64,000 nucleotides of DNA from Tsukamurella sputi (GCF_007858445.1 NZ_VIGV01000006.1:62001-126000), one strand, 5' to 3'. Counted from the first letter of the stretch, positions 26,178 through 34,765 are shown. The notes: generated from the letters alone by a model not told the origin. Made by a program: numbers and translations.

Positions 26178-27644
26178 TCAGGTGCGGTCTGCGGACCGTC
26201 GGACGTGGAAGTCCGCATCGTCGGGCGCGGAGAGCATGCGCACCATCGTCTTCCGATCGAAGGGCCACAGGTCGATGGATCCGCCCTCGGTGAAGTACCA
26301 GGAGTTGCAGCCGGTGTTCCAGACCGTGGGGCCCATCGCCTCGGCCACCTGCTCGTTGAACGTCTCGGTCGCCTCCTCGGTGACCTCGACCTCCGTGACC
26401 TCGCCACGACGGAACCGGTCCAGCCACTGCGCGATGTACCGCGCCGTGAGCTCGGCGGAGAACTGCAGGGAGATCGAGCCGGTCGGAGAGTTGGGGCCGA
26501 GCACGGTGAACAGGTTGGGGAAGCCCGGGATCGCCGTCATCCGGTAGGCACGCGGACCGTCGGCCCAGGCGTCGTCGAGCTTGCGCCCGTCGCGGCCCGT
26601 CACGCGCATGGGACGCATGTAGTCGTGCGCGCGGAAGCCGGTGGCGAGTACGAGCAGGTCCGCCTCGTGCAACCTTCCGTCGGTCGTCCGGACGCCGTCG
26701 GCCTCGATCCGCTCGATGCCCTCCGTCACCAGGGAGGCGTTGCGCGCCTTGAGCGCCGAGTAGTAGGTGCCGGAGACCACCTGGCGCTTGCAGAGCGGCT
26801 CGTAGTCGGGTGTCAGGTCCTCCCGCATCGACGACGGGACCTGGGCGCGCAGCGACAGCCGGGCGTAGGCCTGCACGGCACGACGGCGCCACGACGGCGT
26901 GGTCACGATGTCCGCGAGAATGCCCGAACCCCAGAGGAGGCCCTGGTGCACCTGGTCGAGCACCTTCGGCGCGCGGGAGAAGAGCTCGGAGATCAGTCCG
27001 AGCTGGGGCAGGCGCATCGGGGCCCACAGCACCCACTGCGGGGAGCGCACGAAGTGCGTGAGGTGCTTCGCCTTCGGCTGGAGCGCCGAGACCACCTGGA
27101 CACCCGTTGATCCCGTGCCGATGACCGCGATCCTGCGGCCCTCGGTGCGGAGGGAGTCGTCCCAGCGGGCGGTGTGCACCACGTCGCCGTCGAAGTCGGC
27201 GAGGCCCTCGATGTCCGGGATCGCCGGGTTGTGCAGGACGCCGGTCGCGCAGACGACGACGTCGGCGCTCATGGTTTCGCCGGTGTTCAGTGTCAGCGTC
27301 CAGGTGGAGGTCGCGTCGTCGAACTCGGCGGCCAGAACCTCGGTGTTGCAGCGGATCCGGTCCGTCAGCCCCAGCCGGTCCACGACGTCGCGGTGGTACT
27401 GCTGGATCTGCGGGCCGGTGGCCCAGATCTTCTCCCAGTCCGGCTTCGGGGCGAAGGCGAACTGGTAGATCTGCGAGGGCACGTCGCAGGTCAGGCCGGG
27501 GTAGTGGTTCCAGAACCACACGCCGCCCACGTCGGCGCCCTTCTCCAGCACCACCCAGTCGGTGAAGCCCTGCTCCTGCAGCACGTACGCGGTGGAGATG
27601 CCGGCGACGCCGGCGCCGATCACCACGATGCGGGGCTCGGTCAT
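26178..27644 (-). CDS. Flavin-containing monooxygenase of the Baeyer-Villiger type
   Basis: A 488-residue FAD- and NADPH-dependent enzyme. It has the FAD motif VIGAGVAGIST near residue 7, the Baeyer-Villiger fingerprint FDGDVVHTARW near 150, and the NADPH motif VIGTGSTGVQV near 170. Such enzymes insert oxygen next to a ketone, giving an ester. It is the last gene of an SDR, patatin and monooxygenase operon; its ATG overlaps the patatin stop by 4 nt. The order SDR (alcohol to ketone), monooxygenase (ketone to ester) and patatin (ester hydrolysis) makes chemical sense. It recalls the mymA operon of M. tuberculosis. Confidence 0.9.
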   Translation of the reverse strand: MTEPRIVVIGAGVAGISTAYVLQEQGFTDWVVLEKGADVGGVWFWNHYPGLTCDVPSQIYQFAFAPKPDWEKIWATGPQIQQYHRDVVDRLGLTDRIRCNTEVLAAEFDDATSTWTLTLNTGETMSADVVVCATGVLHNPAIPDIEGLADFDGDVVHTARWDDSLRTEGRRIAVIGTGSTGVQVVSALQPKAKHLTHFVRSPQWVLWAPMRLPQLGLISELFSRAPKVLDQVHQGLLWGSGILADIVTTPSWRRRAVQAYARLSLRAQVPSSMREDLTPDYEPLCKRQVVSGTYYSALKARNASLVTEGIERIEADGVRTTDGRLHEADLLVLATGFRAHDYMRPMRVTGRDGRKLDDAWADGPRAYRMTAIPGFPNLFTVLGPNSPTGSISLQFSAELTARYIAQWLDRFRRGEVTEVEVTEEATETFNEQVAEAMGPTVWNTGCNSWYFTEGGSIDLWPFDRKTMVRMLSAPDDADFHVRRSADRT

Positions 27645-28558
27645 CGTGCCTCCTCCAGGCCGCGGCGCACGGCGAGCGGGGCGGTGCGCCGCGCGGCCGC
27701 GAAGGCCGCCGCGCGCTTGCCACGGGCCATGAAGTTCGCGCCCAGGCCGGCGAGGTCGGCACCGTCGGGCGAGACGACGGTGACCTTCTGCCCCCGGGCG
27801 CGGGCCACGGCCACCTCGGACCAGAAGACCTGCGACATGGGGCGGCGCAGCACGGCGTACTCGAGCAGGCCCCCGACACCGGGGCCGCGGACGCCGGGCG
27901 CCGAGGCCATGGACACGACGGCGATGATCTCGTCCGCGTCGGCGGGCGTCACCAGGTCGACCGAGGCCGTCGAGGCAGCACCACCGTCGACGAAGGTGCG
28001 GCCGTCGATCTCGACGGGCGGCATCCACGCGGGGATCGCCCACGAGGCCCGGAGCGCCTCCCCGGCAGTGGCCTTCGGCGCACCGGGCGCGCCGAAGGCG
28101 ACGCGCTCCCCGGTCGCGGGCTCGTAGGCCACCAGGCGTGCCTTGGGCGGCACGAGGGCCCCGGGCCCGACGGTGGCGTCGGCCAGCTCCTGCAGCCAGG
28201 TCGCATCGCCGCGGCCGCGCGGCGCTACGCCGGTGAGCGGGGCGTGCCCGCCGCGGCGGGTCCACAGTGTCGACGGATCGGCGGGCAGCGAGAACGGAAT
28301 CCGCGGCAGCGGTGCCGGCGTCGCCGCCAGATGGTGCCGCAGCACGGGCGATTCCGCGCGGCCCTCCTGCATCGCGACGAGGTCCTGCACCGAGAAGGAC
28401 TGCAGCGCCGTGATGATCTCCGAGCCCGCGGAGGTGCCCTGCAGCACGTCGAGGTCGCGGACGTCGATGCCGAGCTGTTCCTCGAGGGCGGCGAGCGCGG
28501 CGATGGTCCACGCCCCGCCGATGGTGCCGCCGCAGCCGATGACGAGCGCGCGGGTCAC
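27641..28558 (-). CDS. Patatin-like phospholipase / esterase
   Basis: A 305-residue patatin-type hydrolase. The Gly-rich oxyanion loop is GCGGTIGGAW near residue 8, the nucleophile serine is in GTSAG near residue 47, and the catalytic Asp is in VDGGAAS. This gives a Ser-Asp dyad. The GTG start at 28558 overlaps the SDR stop by 4 nt; longer starts lack the family N-terminus. In this operon it may hydrolyse the ester made by the Baeyer-Villiger enzyme or a lipid. Cytoplasmic or membrane-associated. Confidence 0.87.
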   Translation of the reverse strand: MTRALVIGCGGTIGGAWTIAALAALEEQLGIDVRDLDVLQGTSAGSEIITALQSFSVQDLVAMQEGRAESPVLRHHLAATPAPLPRIPFSLPADPSTLWTRRGGHAPLTGVAPRGRGDATWLQELADATVGPGALVPPKARLVAYEPATGERVAFGAPGAPKATAGEALRASWAIPAWMPPVEIDGRTFVDGGAASTASVDLVTPADADEIIAVVSMASAPGVRGPGVGGLLEYAVLRRPMSQVFWSEVAVARARGQKVTVVSPDGADLAGLGANFMARGKRAAAFAAARRTAPLAVRRGLEEAR

Positions 28559-29436
28559 CGGGCCGCCTCCCCGTCGGCGAGCGCGGCGTGCTCGGAGGCC
28601 TGGCGGGCGATGCGGTCGGTGTAGGCCTTGCGGGCCTGCGCGTCGAGGTCGAGCGTCCGGCGGTCGTCGAGCAGCCTGCGGGCGAGCCGCTCGATCGGCT
28701 CGGGGACGAAGGCCTCGACGAGGCTCCAGCCCGGCGCGACCCACTTCGGCACCGAGGTCCGGGCCGCGCGGGTGCGGAGGGTGTCGAGGATCGCGGCGGC
28801 CACGTCCTCCGGGTCGACGGTCGGCATGCCCCCGCCGAGCTGTGCCCCGGAGGAGAGCTCCGTGCGGACCGCCGACGGCAGGATCGCACAGACGGTGACG
28901 CCGGTCCCGTCGTACTCGCGGCGAGCGGCCACGGACGCGCCGAGCGCGGCGAACTTGCTGGCGTTGTAGGTGACCATGCCGGGGATCGGGATCATCCCGG
29001 CCATCGACGCGACGTTGACGACGTGGCCGCGGCCCCGCTCGACCATGCCGGGGATGCCCGCCCGCATCCCGTTGAGCATGCCGCGCACGTTCACGTCGAG
29101 GATGAGGTCGGTGGTGTCCTCGGACTCCGCGTCGAAGGCGCCGAGCGGCATGACGCCGGCGTTGTTGACCAGCACGTCGATCGGCGCGTCGAGGTCGCCG
29201 ATCAGCGCAGCCCAGGAGGCGCGGTCGGTCACGTCGAGATGCGCGGCGCGCGAGCCGGGGATAGTTGCCGCGGTGGCCTCCGCGACGTCGAGGTCCACGT
29301 CGGCGAGGACGACGCGGGCGCCGTGCTGCGCGAAGAGACGGCCGGTGGCGGCGCCGATCCCGCGCGCGCCGCCGGTGACGACGACGAGCGCACCGTCGAG
29401 TCGCGCGAGGTGGTCGGTGGAGGAGAACAGGTTCAT
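28555..29436 (-). CDS. Classical SDR-family oxidoreductase
   Basis: A 293-residue short-chain dehydrogenase. The cofactor motif is TGGARGIG near residue 21, then VLVNNAGVMPLG, the catalytic Ser in VVNVASMAG, and the Tyr-x3-Lys YNASK. The C-terminal 80 residues form an extension with DRRTLDLDAQARKAYTDRIARQ. It is the first gene of the operon with patatin and monooxygenase genes, and divergent from a TetR gene. It probably interconverts a lipophilic alcohol and ketone. Confidence 0.88.
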   Translation of the reverse strand: MNLFSSTDHLARLDGALVVVTGGARGIGAATGRLFAQHGARVVLADVDLDVAEATAATIPGSRAAHLDVTDRASWAALIGDLDAPIDVLVNNAGVMPLGAFDAESEDTTDLILDVNVRGMLNGMRAGIPGMVERGRGHVVNVASMAGMIPIPGMVTYNASKFAALGASVAARREYDGTGVTVCAILPSAVRTELSSGAQLGGGMPTVDPEDVAAAILDTLRTRAARTSVPKWVAPGWSLVEAFVPEPIERLARRLLDDRRTLDLDAQARKAYTDRIARQASEHAALADGEAAR

Positions 29437-29445
29437 GCGACCGAC

Positions 29446-29489
29446 AGTATCCGAATACTAGCGGTTTTTGAATACCCTCTGACGTATTC
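29446..29489. promoter_or_regulatory. Inverted repeats between the SDR operon and its TetR regulator
   Basis: Two symmetric sites share ATAC/GTAT words: AGTAT-N4-ATACT at 29446-29459 and GAATAC-N8-GTATTC at 29470-29489. They fill most of the 60-nt divergent gap and would cover both promoters. They are likely targets of the divergent TetR protein. Confidence 0.6.
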
Positions 29490-29496
29490 TTCTCGC

Positions 29497-30114
29497 GTGG
29501 CCAGGCTGACGAGGACGGAACAACGCGCGCAGACGCGCGCCGACCTGCTCGTCGCCGCGCGGGACCGCTTCCTCGAAGTGGGGTACGCCGCCGCGAGCCT
29601 TGAGGACATCGCCGATCGCGCCGGGTATTCCAAGGGGGCCGTCTACTCGAACTTCGTCGACAAGCCGAACCTGTGCCGCGAGGTGCTGCAGGCGATACAC
29701 GAGGAGAAGGCGGCCGAGATCGAGGCGCTGGCGACCGCGCCGGGGCAGGTCTCGGAACGGATCGACCGGTTCTCCGACTGGGTGGAGCGGACTCTCGGGG
29801 ACGTCGGCTGGACGATGCTCGAGCTGGAGTTCATGGTGGTCGCGCGGAACGATCCCGAACTGCGCGCCATGGCGGTGGCGCTGCGGAACTCGCTGCGGCA
29901 GGCGGTGGTCGACGGGCTGACGGGCCTGCTCGATGTCGAGAACGCCGGGGCCGTGGACGGCGAGCAGATCGCGTACGCGGCCGACCTGATGCTGAGCGCG
30001 GGCGTCGGCATGGGCATCCACCGCGCGCTGGACCCGACCATTCCGACGGAGTCCCTGGTGGCCTCGTTGCGGACGACGCTGGCGCTCATGGGCGTCCAGT
30101 CGGTCTCCGGGTAG
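29497..30114 (+). CDS. TetR-family transcriptional regulator
   Basis: A 205-residue TetR-type regulator. The DNA-binding region is LTRTEQRAQTRADLLVAARDRFLEVGY followed by ASLEDIADRAGYSKGAVYSNF near residues 30-50. The GTG at 29497 gives the family-like N-terminus; upstream in-frame sequence crosses the operator repeats. It is divergent from the SDR, patatin and monooxygenase operon and likely represses it until a ketone or lipid inducer binds. Inducer unknown. Confidence 0.88.
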   Translation: MARLTRTEQRAQTRADLLVAARDRFLEVGYAAASLEDIADRAGYSKGAVYSNFVDKPNLCREVLQAIHEEKAAEIEALATAPGQVSERIDRFSDWVERTLGDVGWTMLELEFMVVARNDPELRAMAVALRNSLRQAVVDGLTGLLDVENAGAVDGEQIAYAADLMLSAGVGMGIHRALDPTIPTESLVASLRTTLALMGVQSVSG

Positions 30115-30121
30115 TGCGGGG

Positions 30122-30268
30122 TCAGAGCAGCACCAGTGCCTCGCGGTGCACCGCGACGGCGCGCCCGTCGTCGAGCTTGACCGAGACCGTCTCGTCGTCG
30201 TCGGCGAGCAGCACCGTTCCGTAGGTCAGCGCCTCGTCGCGGAGCTGCACTCGATCGCCGGGGGTCAT
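30122..30268 (-). CDS. 48-residue SH3/KOW-like small protein
   Basis: A very small acidic protein, MTPGDRVQLRDEALTYGTVL and on, with the alternating pattern of a single SH3-like or KOW-like barrel (GDRV...GTV...VSVKLDDGRAVAVHREALVLL). A good ribosome binding site AGAGGTGA lies 5 nt before the ATG. It is divergent from the lipase and 7 nt from the TetR stop. The SH3 resemblance is a pattern judgement; no function can be given. Confidence 0.6.
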   Translation of the reverse strand: MTPGDRVQLRDEALTYGTVLLADDDETVSVKLDDGRAVAVHREALVLL

Positions 30269-30331
30269 GGCGTCACCTCTTCTGCCGTGTGAATGTGCAA
30301 ACGTAGCCCGCCGGCCCGGATCTTGAGGCCG

Positions 30332-30349
30332 GTTCATCGGATGTTCACG
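30332..30349 (+). promoter_or_regulatory. PHO-box-like direct repeat ahead of the lipase gene
   Basis: GTTCATC at 30332 and GTTCACG at 30343 form direct repeats with an 11-nt period, the spacing and sequence style of PhoP/RegX3 sites in actinobacteria (GTTCACC units). One more symmetric site follows at 30360. Only two units are visible, so confidence is modest. Confidence 0.35.
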
Positions 30350-30359
30350 AACGGCGAAT

Positions 30360-30384
30360 GGGACAGATTCTTCAGATCTGTCCC
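30360..30384. promoter_or_regulatory. 25-bp perfect inverted repeat ahead of the lipase gene
   Basis: GGGACAGAT-N7-ATCTGTCCC, nine-base perfect arms. It sits just upstream of the likely -10 (TGTAGGGT near 30392) and 47 nt before the lipase ATG, a place where a dimeric repressor would block transcription. No obvious regulator gene for it adjoins; the nearest TetR (29497) has its own, different sites. Confidence 0.65.
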
Positions 30385-30430
30385 AAATGCGTGTAGGGTC
30401 GCTCCGAACGCCCGATCAGGAGGACGCGAC

Positions 30431-31729
30431 ATGACGGCTGTGCAGAACCGCACGGACCTCGCCGAGCAGTGGCCCGCACCCGCGGAGCCGCAGATGGTGG
30501 GCTCCGACCCGTTCTTCGACGCCCCGTCGGGCTTCGAGGACGCCCCCGAGGGCACCGTGCTGCGGTACCGCGACGTGAGCATCGGCTTCCTCGGCCGGAT
30601 CAAGCAGAAGGTGCGCGCGACGCAGCTGCTGTACCGCACGGTCAATATGCACGGCGTCCCCGAGGTCACCGTGACCACGGTGATCAGCCCGCTGCGCGGC
30701 GCGAAGGCCGGGGCCCCACTGGTCTCCTACCAGTGCGCGATCGACTCGCTGCACCCCAAGACCTTCCCCTCCTACGTGCTGCAGCACGGCGTGCGCACCG
30801 AGGACGCCTCGTTCCCGCAGATCGAGTACCTCTTCATCGCCGCGGCCGTCGCGAAGGGCTGGACCGTCTCGGTGCCCGACCACGGCGGCCAGGCCGGCCG
30901 CTGGGGCATCCCGCGCGAGCCCGGCTACATGGTGCTCGACGGTCTGCGCGCCGCGCTCTCGCACGAGCCGCTCGGTCTCGCCGCCGATACCCGCCTGGGT
31001 GTCTGGGGCTACTCCGGCGGCGGCCTGGCCACCTCCTGGGCTGCGGAGATCGCACCGTCGTACGCGCCCGAGCTGAACCTGATCGCCGGGGCCGTGGGCG
31101 CGCCCGTCTCCGATCCGGGCAATGTCTTCGTCTACCTGAACAACACCTTGTTCACGGGCCTGCCGACGCTGGTGATCGCGGCACTGGCCCGCGAGTACCC
31201 GACGCTGCGTGAGGTGCTCGCCGAGCACGTGAACGACAAGGGCCGCAAGCTCTTCTACGAGGACGCCCTCGACTGGTCGCCCGAGCGCGCCATCCGCAAG
31301 ATGGCGCACAAGGACTTCGGGTACTACTGCGACATCCCCTTCGAGGACATCGCCCGGCTGCCCAAGCTGCTCGAGATCTTCGACGACATCCGGCCCGGCC
31401 AGTCCGCGCCCACGATGCCGATGCTCGTGGTGCAGTCCACCAAGGACCAGATCTCGCCGGTCACCGACGCCGAGGCGCACGTCGGGCGGTACTCCGCCGG
31501 CGGCACGCACGTCGAGTACGTGACCGACCAGTGGAGCGACCACTTCTCGATGCACTTCCTGTCGGCGCCGATGCTGCTCGGCTGGCTCGCCGACCGGCTC
31601 GACGGCAAGCCCGTCGCCGCCGCCGGGCACCGGCACAAGCGCACCATCATGGCCTCGCCGCAGCAGCTTGGCCGCACACTGCGCCTCGTCGGCACGCTGA
31701 CCCGCGTGGGGCTCGGCCGCCGAATCTGA
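30431..31729 (+). CDS. Secretory-lipase-family (LIP) alpha/beta hydrolase
   Basis: A 432-residue alpha/beta hydrolase of the fungal-type secretory lipase family, common in Mycobacteriales. The nucleophile elbow is GYSGGG near residue 195. A likely catalytic Asp is in VQSTKDQISP and the His is near SDHFSMHF towards the C-terminus. The N-terminus has no clear signal peptide. CAGGAGG precedes the ATG at 30431. Two regulatory-looking repeats lie upstream. It probably cleaves acylglycerols or other esters. It ends directly against the opposing HNH gene with no gap. Confidence 0.85.
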   Translation: MTAVQNRTDLAEQWPAPAEPQMVGSDPFFDAPSGFEDAPEGTVLRYRDVSIGFLGRIKQKVRATQLLYRTVNMHGVPEVTVTTVISPLRGAKAGAPLVSYQCAIDSLHPKTFPSYVLQHGVRTEDASFPQIEYLFIAAAVAKGWTVSVPDHGGQAGRWGIPREPGYMVLDGLRAALSHEPLGLAADTRLGVWGYSGGGLATSWAAEIAPSYAPELNLIAGAVGAPVSDPGNVFVYLNNTLFTGLPTLVIAALAREYPTLREVLAEHVNDKGRKLFYEDALDWSPERAIRKMAHKDFGYYCDIPFEDIARLPKLLEIFDDIRPGQSAPTMPMLVVQSTKDQISPVTDAEAHVGRYSAGGTHVEYVTDQWSDHFSMHFLSAPMLLGWLADRLDGKPVAAAGHRHKRTIMASPQQLGRTLRLVGTLTRVGLGRRI

Positions 31730-32950
31730 TCACGCCGCCTGTCGCGGTGCCGTGGACCGGTGCACATGCCCCGTGGGTGTGCGGGTTTCGACGGTGTGCC
31801 GTCCGCTCGGGTCGGGGGTGACGGTGCTGTGCCAGCCGGCGGCTTCTTTGGCGTAGTTGCATGCTGCGCAGAGGCCTTGGCCGTTGTCGAACTCGGTGGG
31901 ACCTCCCGCGGCGTGGGGGACGATGTGGTCGGTGTGGGCGATGGGTGCGTCGCAGTACGGGGTGCGGCAGTACCGGTCCCGCGCCCGGATCATCTCCGCC
32001 AGTCCGTCCGGGAAGCAGCGTTGCCGCGAATCCATCGCCACGACCGCACCGGACTCCGGGGCGATGTAGAGCCGTGTGACCCAGGCGATGCCGGCGGCGG
32101 TGGCTTTGCCGACGAGGTTGCGGGCGATCTCCGCGGGCATGGTGCCGCCGCCGTCGAGCTGCGCGGTGCCGGGCCGATCCCCGAGGAGCACGGTGGCGGG
32201 GATGGTCAGGTTCACCGTCACCGGCTGCCCGGCGGCTGCCTCGCGGCCGGTGATCCGCGCGAACGCGGTATCCGCCATGATCTGCCCGCGTGTGCGCAGG
32301 TCCACTCCGACGCCGAGGAGCGTGGCGGCGTGCTTGCGCAGCGCCGCATAGACGCCGACGCCCTGCGCGACGGGTAGCAGCAGCGACACCCGCGCCATCC
32401 CGTCCGGCAGCGGCAGGATGGTGACGGTGCGGTCCTTCTCCGCGGCGGCGTTGCGGTCGAGGGTCGCCTGGGCGTCGAGCTCGTAGGCGAGCTTCTTCAC
32501 CAGATCCGAGATCCGGCCCAGCCCGCACCCGGCCAGAGTGGCGGGGTCGGCGCACAGCAGCTCGTCCGCCCGCTCCCGATCCGAGACGTTCAGATGAGAC
32601 AGACCCGCCACCAGGATCGGGATCGCCTCCGGGGCCAGGTCACCGGCGTACAACCGTGCCCGGGTGTGCGGCAGGTGCTTCTCCAGCTCCACCGCCCGCG
32701 CCAGGAACCGAGCGGCCGTGTGCGGCGACATCCGCAGTGCCAGCCCGACCTCCGCCGCCACACCCTGCCGCCACCGATCCTGCGGCAACCCGGACGCAGC
32801 CCGTTCGCACACCCGCTCCCGCAGCAGATCCACTGCGAGCTCGTACTGTTCGAAAGCGAGCCGACACCGCCGCACATGACTCGAACGCAACCGTTCCGCC
32901 ACTAGCGCATCAGGAGGCGGATCCACCTCTACCGCAACATCTTCTTCCAT
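31730..32950 (-). CDS. DUF222 / HNH endonuclease signature protein (13E12 repeat family)
   Basis: A 406-residue member of the 13E12-type repeat family. The long N-terminal region is DUF222 (for example RFLARAVELEKHLPHTRARLYAGDL). The HNH nuclease motif is near the C-terminus, with DHIVPHAAGG, then EFDNGQGLCAACN. These genes occur in multiple near-identical copies in Mycobacteriales and may be mobile or recombinogenic, but no terminal repeats are visible here. Its upstream region has heptamer repeats (33012-33036). Function unknown. Confidence 0.88.
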   Translation of the reverse strand: MEEDVAVEVDPPPDALVAERLRSSHVRRCRLAFEQYELAVDLLRERVCERAASGLPQDRWRQGVAAEVGLALRMSPHTAARFLARAVELEKHLPHTRARLYAGDLAPEAIPILVAGLSHLNVSDRERADELLCADPATLAGCGLGRISDLVKKLAYELDAQATLDRNAAAEKDRTVTILPLPDGMARVSLLLPVAQGVGVYAALRKHAATLLGVGVDLRTRGQIMADTAFARITGREAAAGQPVTVNLTIPATVLLGDRPGTAQLDGGGTMPAEIARNLVGKATAAGIAWVTRLYIAPESGAVVAMDSRQRCFPDGLAEMIRARDRYCRTPYCDAPIAHTDHIVPHAAGGPTEFDNGQGLCAACNYAKEAAGWHSTVTPDPSGRHTVETRTPTGHVHRSTAPRQAA

Positions 32951-33011
32951 ACCCGAACGCTACGCCGCCCCACCGACAAGTTTTCGATAGTGTGTGACGA
33001 TTCGAATATTT

Positions 33012-33036
33012 CGTGAGTCGTGAGTCGTGAGTCGTG
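33012..33036. repeat. Heptamer tandem repeat CGTGAGT, three and a half copies
   Basis: The unit CGTGAGT repeats head to tail at 33012, 33019 and 33026, then CGTG. It lies about 60 nt upstream of the DUF222/HNH start, outside any gene. Such simple repeats can vary in copy number. Confidence 0.8.
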
Positions 33037-33132
33037 TGGCAGGTCAGAGGTGAACCGCGCCGACCCACGGTGACGCTCGGCTGCGGCTCGAGCCGGTCCG
33101 TCGCCCGGCCGGATGGAGAGCCCGCCGTCCGG

Positions 33133-34590
33133 TCAGCGCGCCGGAGTCGTCGTGGTCGTCGTGGCGGCCGCCGCGGTGGTGGTCCGCTTCGGCCGCGTGG
33201 TCGTGGTGGTCGCCGGCGTCTCCGCCTTTGTCGTGCTGGCCGGGGCCTCGGTCGTGGTCGTCTTCGGTGCGGTGGTCGTGGTCCGCGTCGCCGGAGGTGC
33301 CGAGGTCCCGGGGTTCGTCGTGGTGGTCGTCGTGGGCTTCGTCGTGGTGGTGGACGGCGCCTGAGAGGGCGTCGTGGAGGTCGTGCGATCGGTGGTCTGC
33401 GTGGTCGTCCTGGATTCCGTGCCGTCGGATTCGGTGCTCCGCGCGGCCGATGTCGCGGAGGTGCTCGCGTCCGTCGTCTTCGTCTTCGCCGTGGTGGTCG
33501 TCGTGGTCGTCGACGGTCGGGCGCGGCTCGCCGGGACGCTCACGTCGACGTCCTCGCCGAGCGCCCGCACCACGTCTGCGCGGGTGCCGTTGTAGACGCT
33601 CGCACCGGCGATGGCCCGGGCGGACGGGGCGAGAACCGTCTTGTCCCGGTTCGGGTTCCACTCCCCGTCGCCGCCCGGGAGCGCCGTCACGACGTCCGCC
33701 CGGCCCGACGCGGGCATCGCCGCGAGGACCGTGCCCGGGTAGACGGGCGGCGCGATGTAGCGGACCGTCGGCGTGGCGTCGTAGGCCAGCCAGGGCGTGA
33801 CCACCCGGGCCTGATCCCGTGCCGCGACGGGGCGCCCGGGCGTGACCGCCCACACCGGCACGAACGGATCGTCCTGGAACCGCGGATTCGGCCGGGCGTG
33901 CGGATTCCGGGGAACGTTCAGGCCGATCGAGACGGAGATGATCGGCTGCAGCCGCGGACGTTTCCAGTCGCGCGGATACACCCACATCAGCGGGACGTCG
34001 GCGCGGAACCCGGAGTCGAACCAGGGCTTGGGCCACGACGGCCGTTCCCAGGGCTTCGGCTGGCCCGGGTACCACGGGCGCACGCCGAGCTGGCGCCCGT
34101 ACAGCGTCCAGCAGGTCTGCGACTGCACCTCCGTACCCGCGACCCAGTCGTTCCACCGGCCGGTCTCGCAGATCTGCCGGTAGGCGGCGATCTGGTGCGG
34201 CGTGTAGTTCCACGGCCGCGTGTTGACGGGCCGCGTCAACTGCGGAGGCGGCGGCGCGACCTCCGGCGGCGCGACCGGCAGCCCGGGCACGGCGGGCGCC
34301 TTCGGGTAGTAGACGGTGGTCCCGTCGGAAGTCGCGGTGACGGTGCCCTGCTCGAGCCCCGCGTTCGCGACCGCCTGCGCGGCGACGGGGTCGCCGACCA
34401 CCGCTACGTTCTTCTCCGGCACCGGGACACCGTCGGTCTGCCAGGCTCCCGGATTGGCGGAGAAGTCCTCGCCCTTGATCTGGGAGAAGGCGACGGAGCT
34501 GTCCTGGTGATCGTCGCTCGAACCGCAGGCGGTGAGCGAGGTCGCGGTGAGGAGGGCGGCGGCCACCGCACCCAGATGCTTCGCGTTCAT
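33133..34590 (-). CDS. Secreted lipoprotein with long Thr-rich C-terminal tail
   Basis: A 485-residue predicted lipoprotein. The signal peptide ends in the lipobox LTAC near residue 22. The middle (about 100-340) is Pro/Trp-rich with motifs such as RPWYPGQPKPWERP and no recognised domain. The last 130 residues are almost only Thr, Ser, Ala, Pro and Lys, likely an extended, possibly O-mannosylated stalk. I chose the ATG at 34590, where the signal peptide starts. It lies next to Wzz-like and ligase-like genes but on the other strand, suggesting a cell-envelope role. Function unknown. Confidence 0.75.
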   Translation of the reverse strand: MNAKHLGAVAAALLTATSLTACGSSDDHQDSSVAFSQIKGEDFSANPGAWQTDGVPVPEKNVAVVGDPVAAQAVANAGLEQGTVTATSDGTTVYYPKAPAVPGLPVAPPEVAPPPPQLTRPVNTRPWNYTPHQIAAYRQICETGRWNDWVAGTEVQSQTCWTLYGRQLGVRPWYPGQPKPWERPSWPKPWFDSGFRADVPLMWVYPRDWKRPRLQPIISVSIGLNVPRNPHARPNPRFQDDPFVPVWAVTPGRPVAARDQARVVTPWLAYDATPTVRYIAPPVYPGTVLAAMPASGRADVVTALPGGDGEWNPNRDKTVLAPSARAIAGASVYNGTRADVVRALGEDVDVSVPASRARPSTTTTTTTAKTKTTDASTSATSAARSTESDGTESRTTTQTTDRTTSTTPSQAPSTTTTKPTTTTTTNPGTSAPPATRTTTTAPKTTTTEAPASTTKAETPATTTTTRPKRTTTAAAATTTTTTPAR

Positions 34591-34765
34591 GACGGATCCC
34601 GTTTCGATCGGTCGGAGCTGCAAGCGCTGGTTTCGTAACGCCGATTACCTGGGGCCAGTCGATCACGAGCGCCGGAGAGGGGTCAAGCGACGCGGGTTGG
34701 GCGCAGCCGCCGGCCGCGCTAGAGTCGGTTGCGATCGCGAAGACCGACAGAGGTGCTGAGGAAAC

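Noticed and set aside
22294-27879. A single giant minus-strand frame over the TetR, sulfatase and exporter region
   Set aside because: Only its last 195 codons make sense, as the TetR gene. The rest is antisense to the alkylsulfatase and exporter genes, which have intact motifs.
31730-32950. HNH protein as an active intron, restriction enzyme or insertion element
   Set aside because: No intron structure, methyltransferase partner, terminal repeats or target duplication is visible. It fits the DUF222/13E12 family better.
33012-33036. CRISPR-like array
   Set aside because: Units are only 7 nt with no spacers and no cas genes are present. It is a simple tandem repeat.
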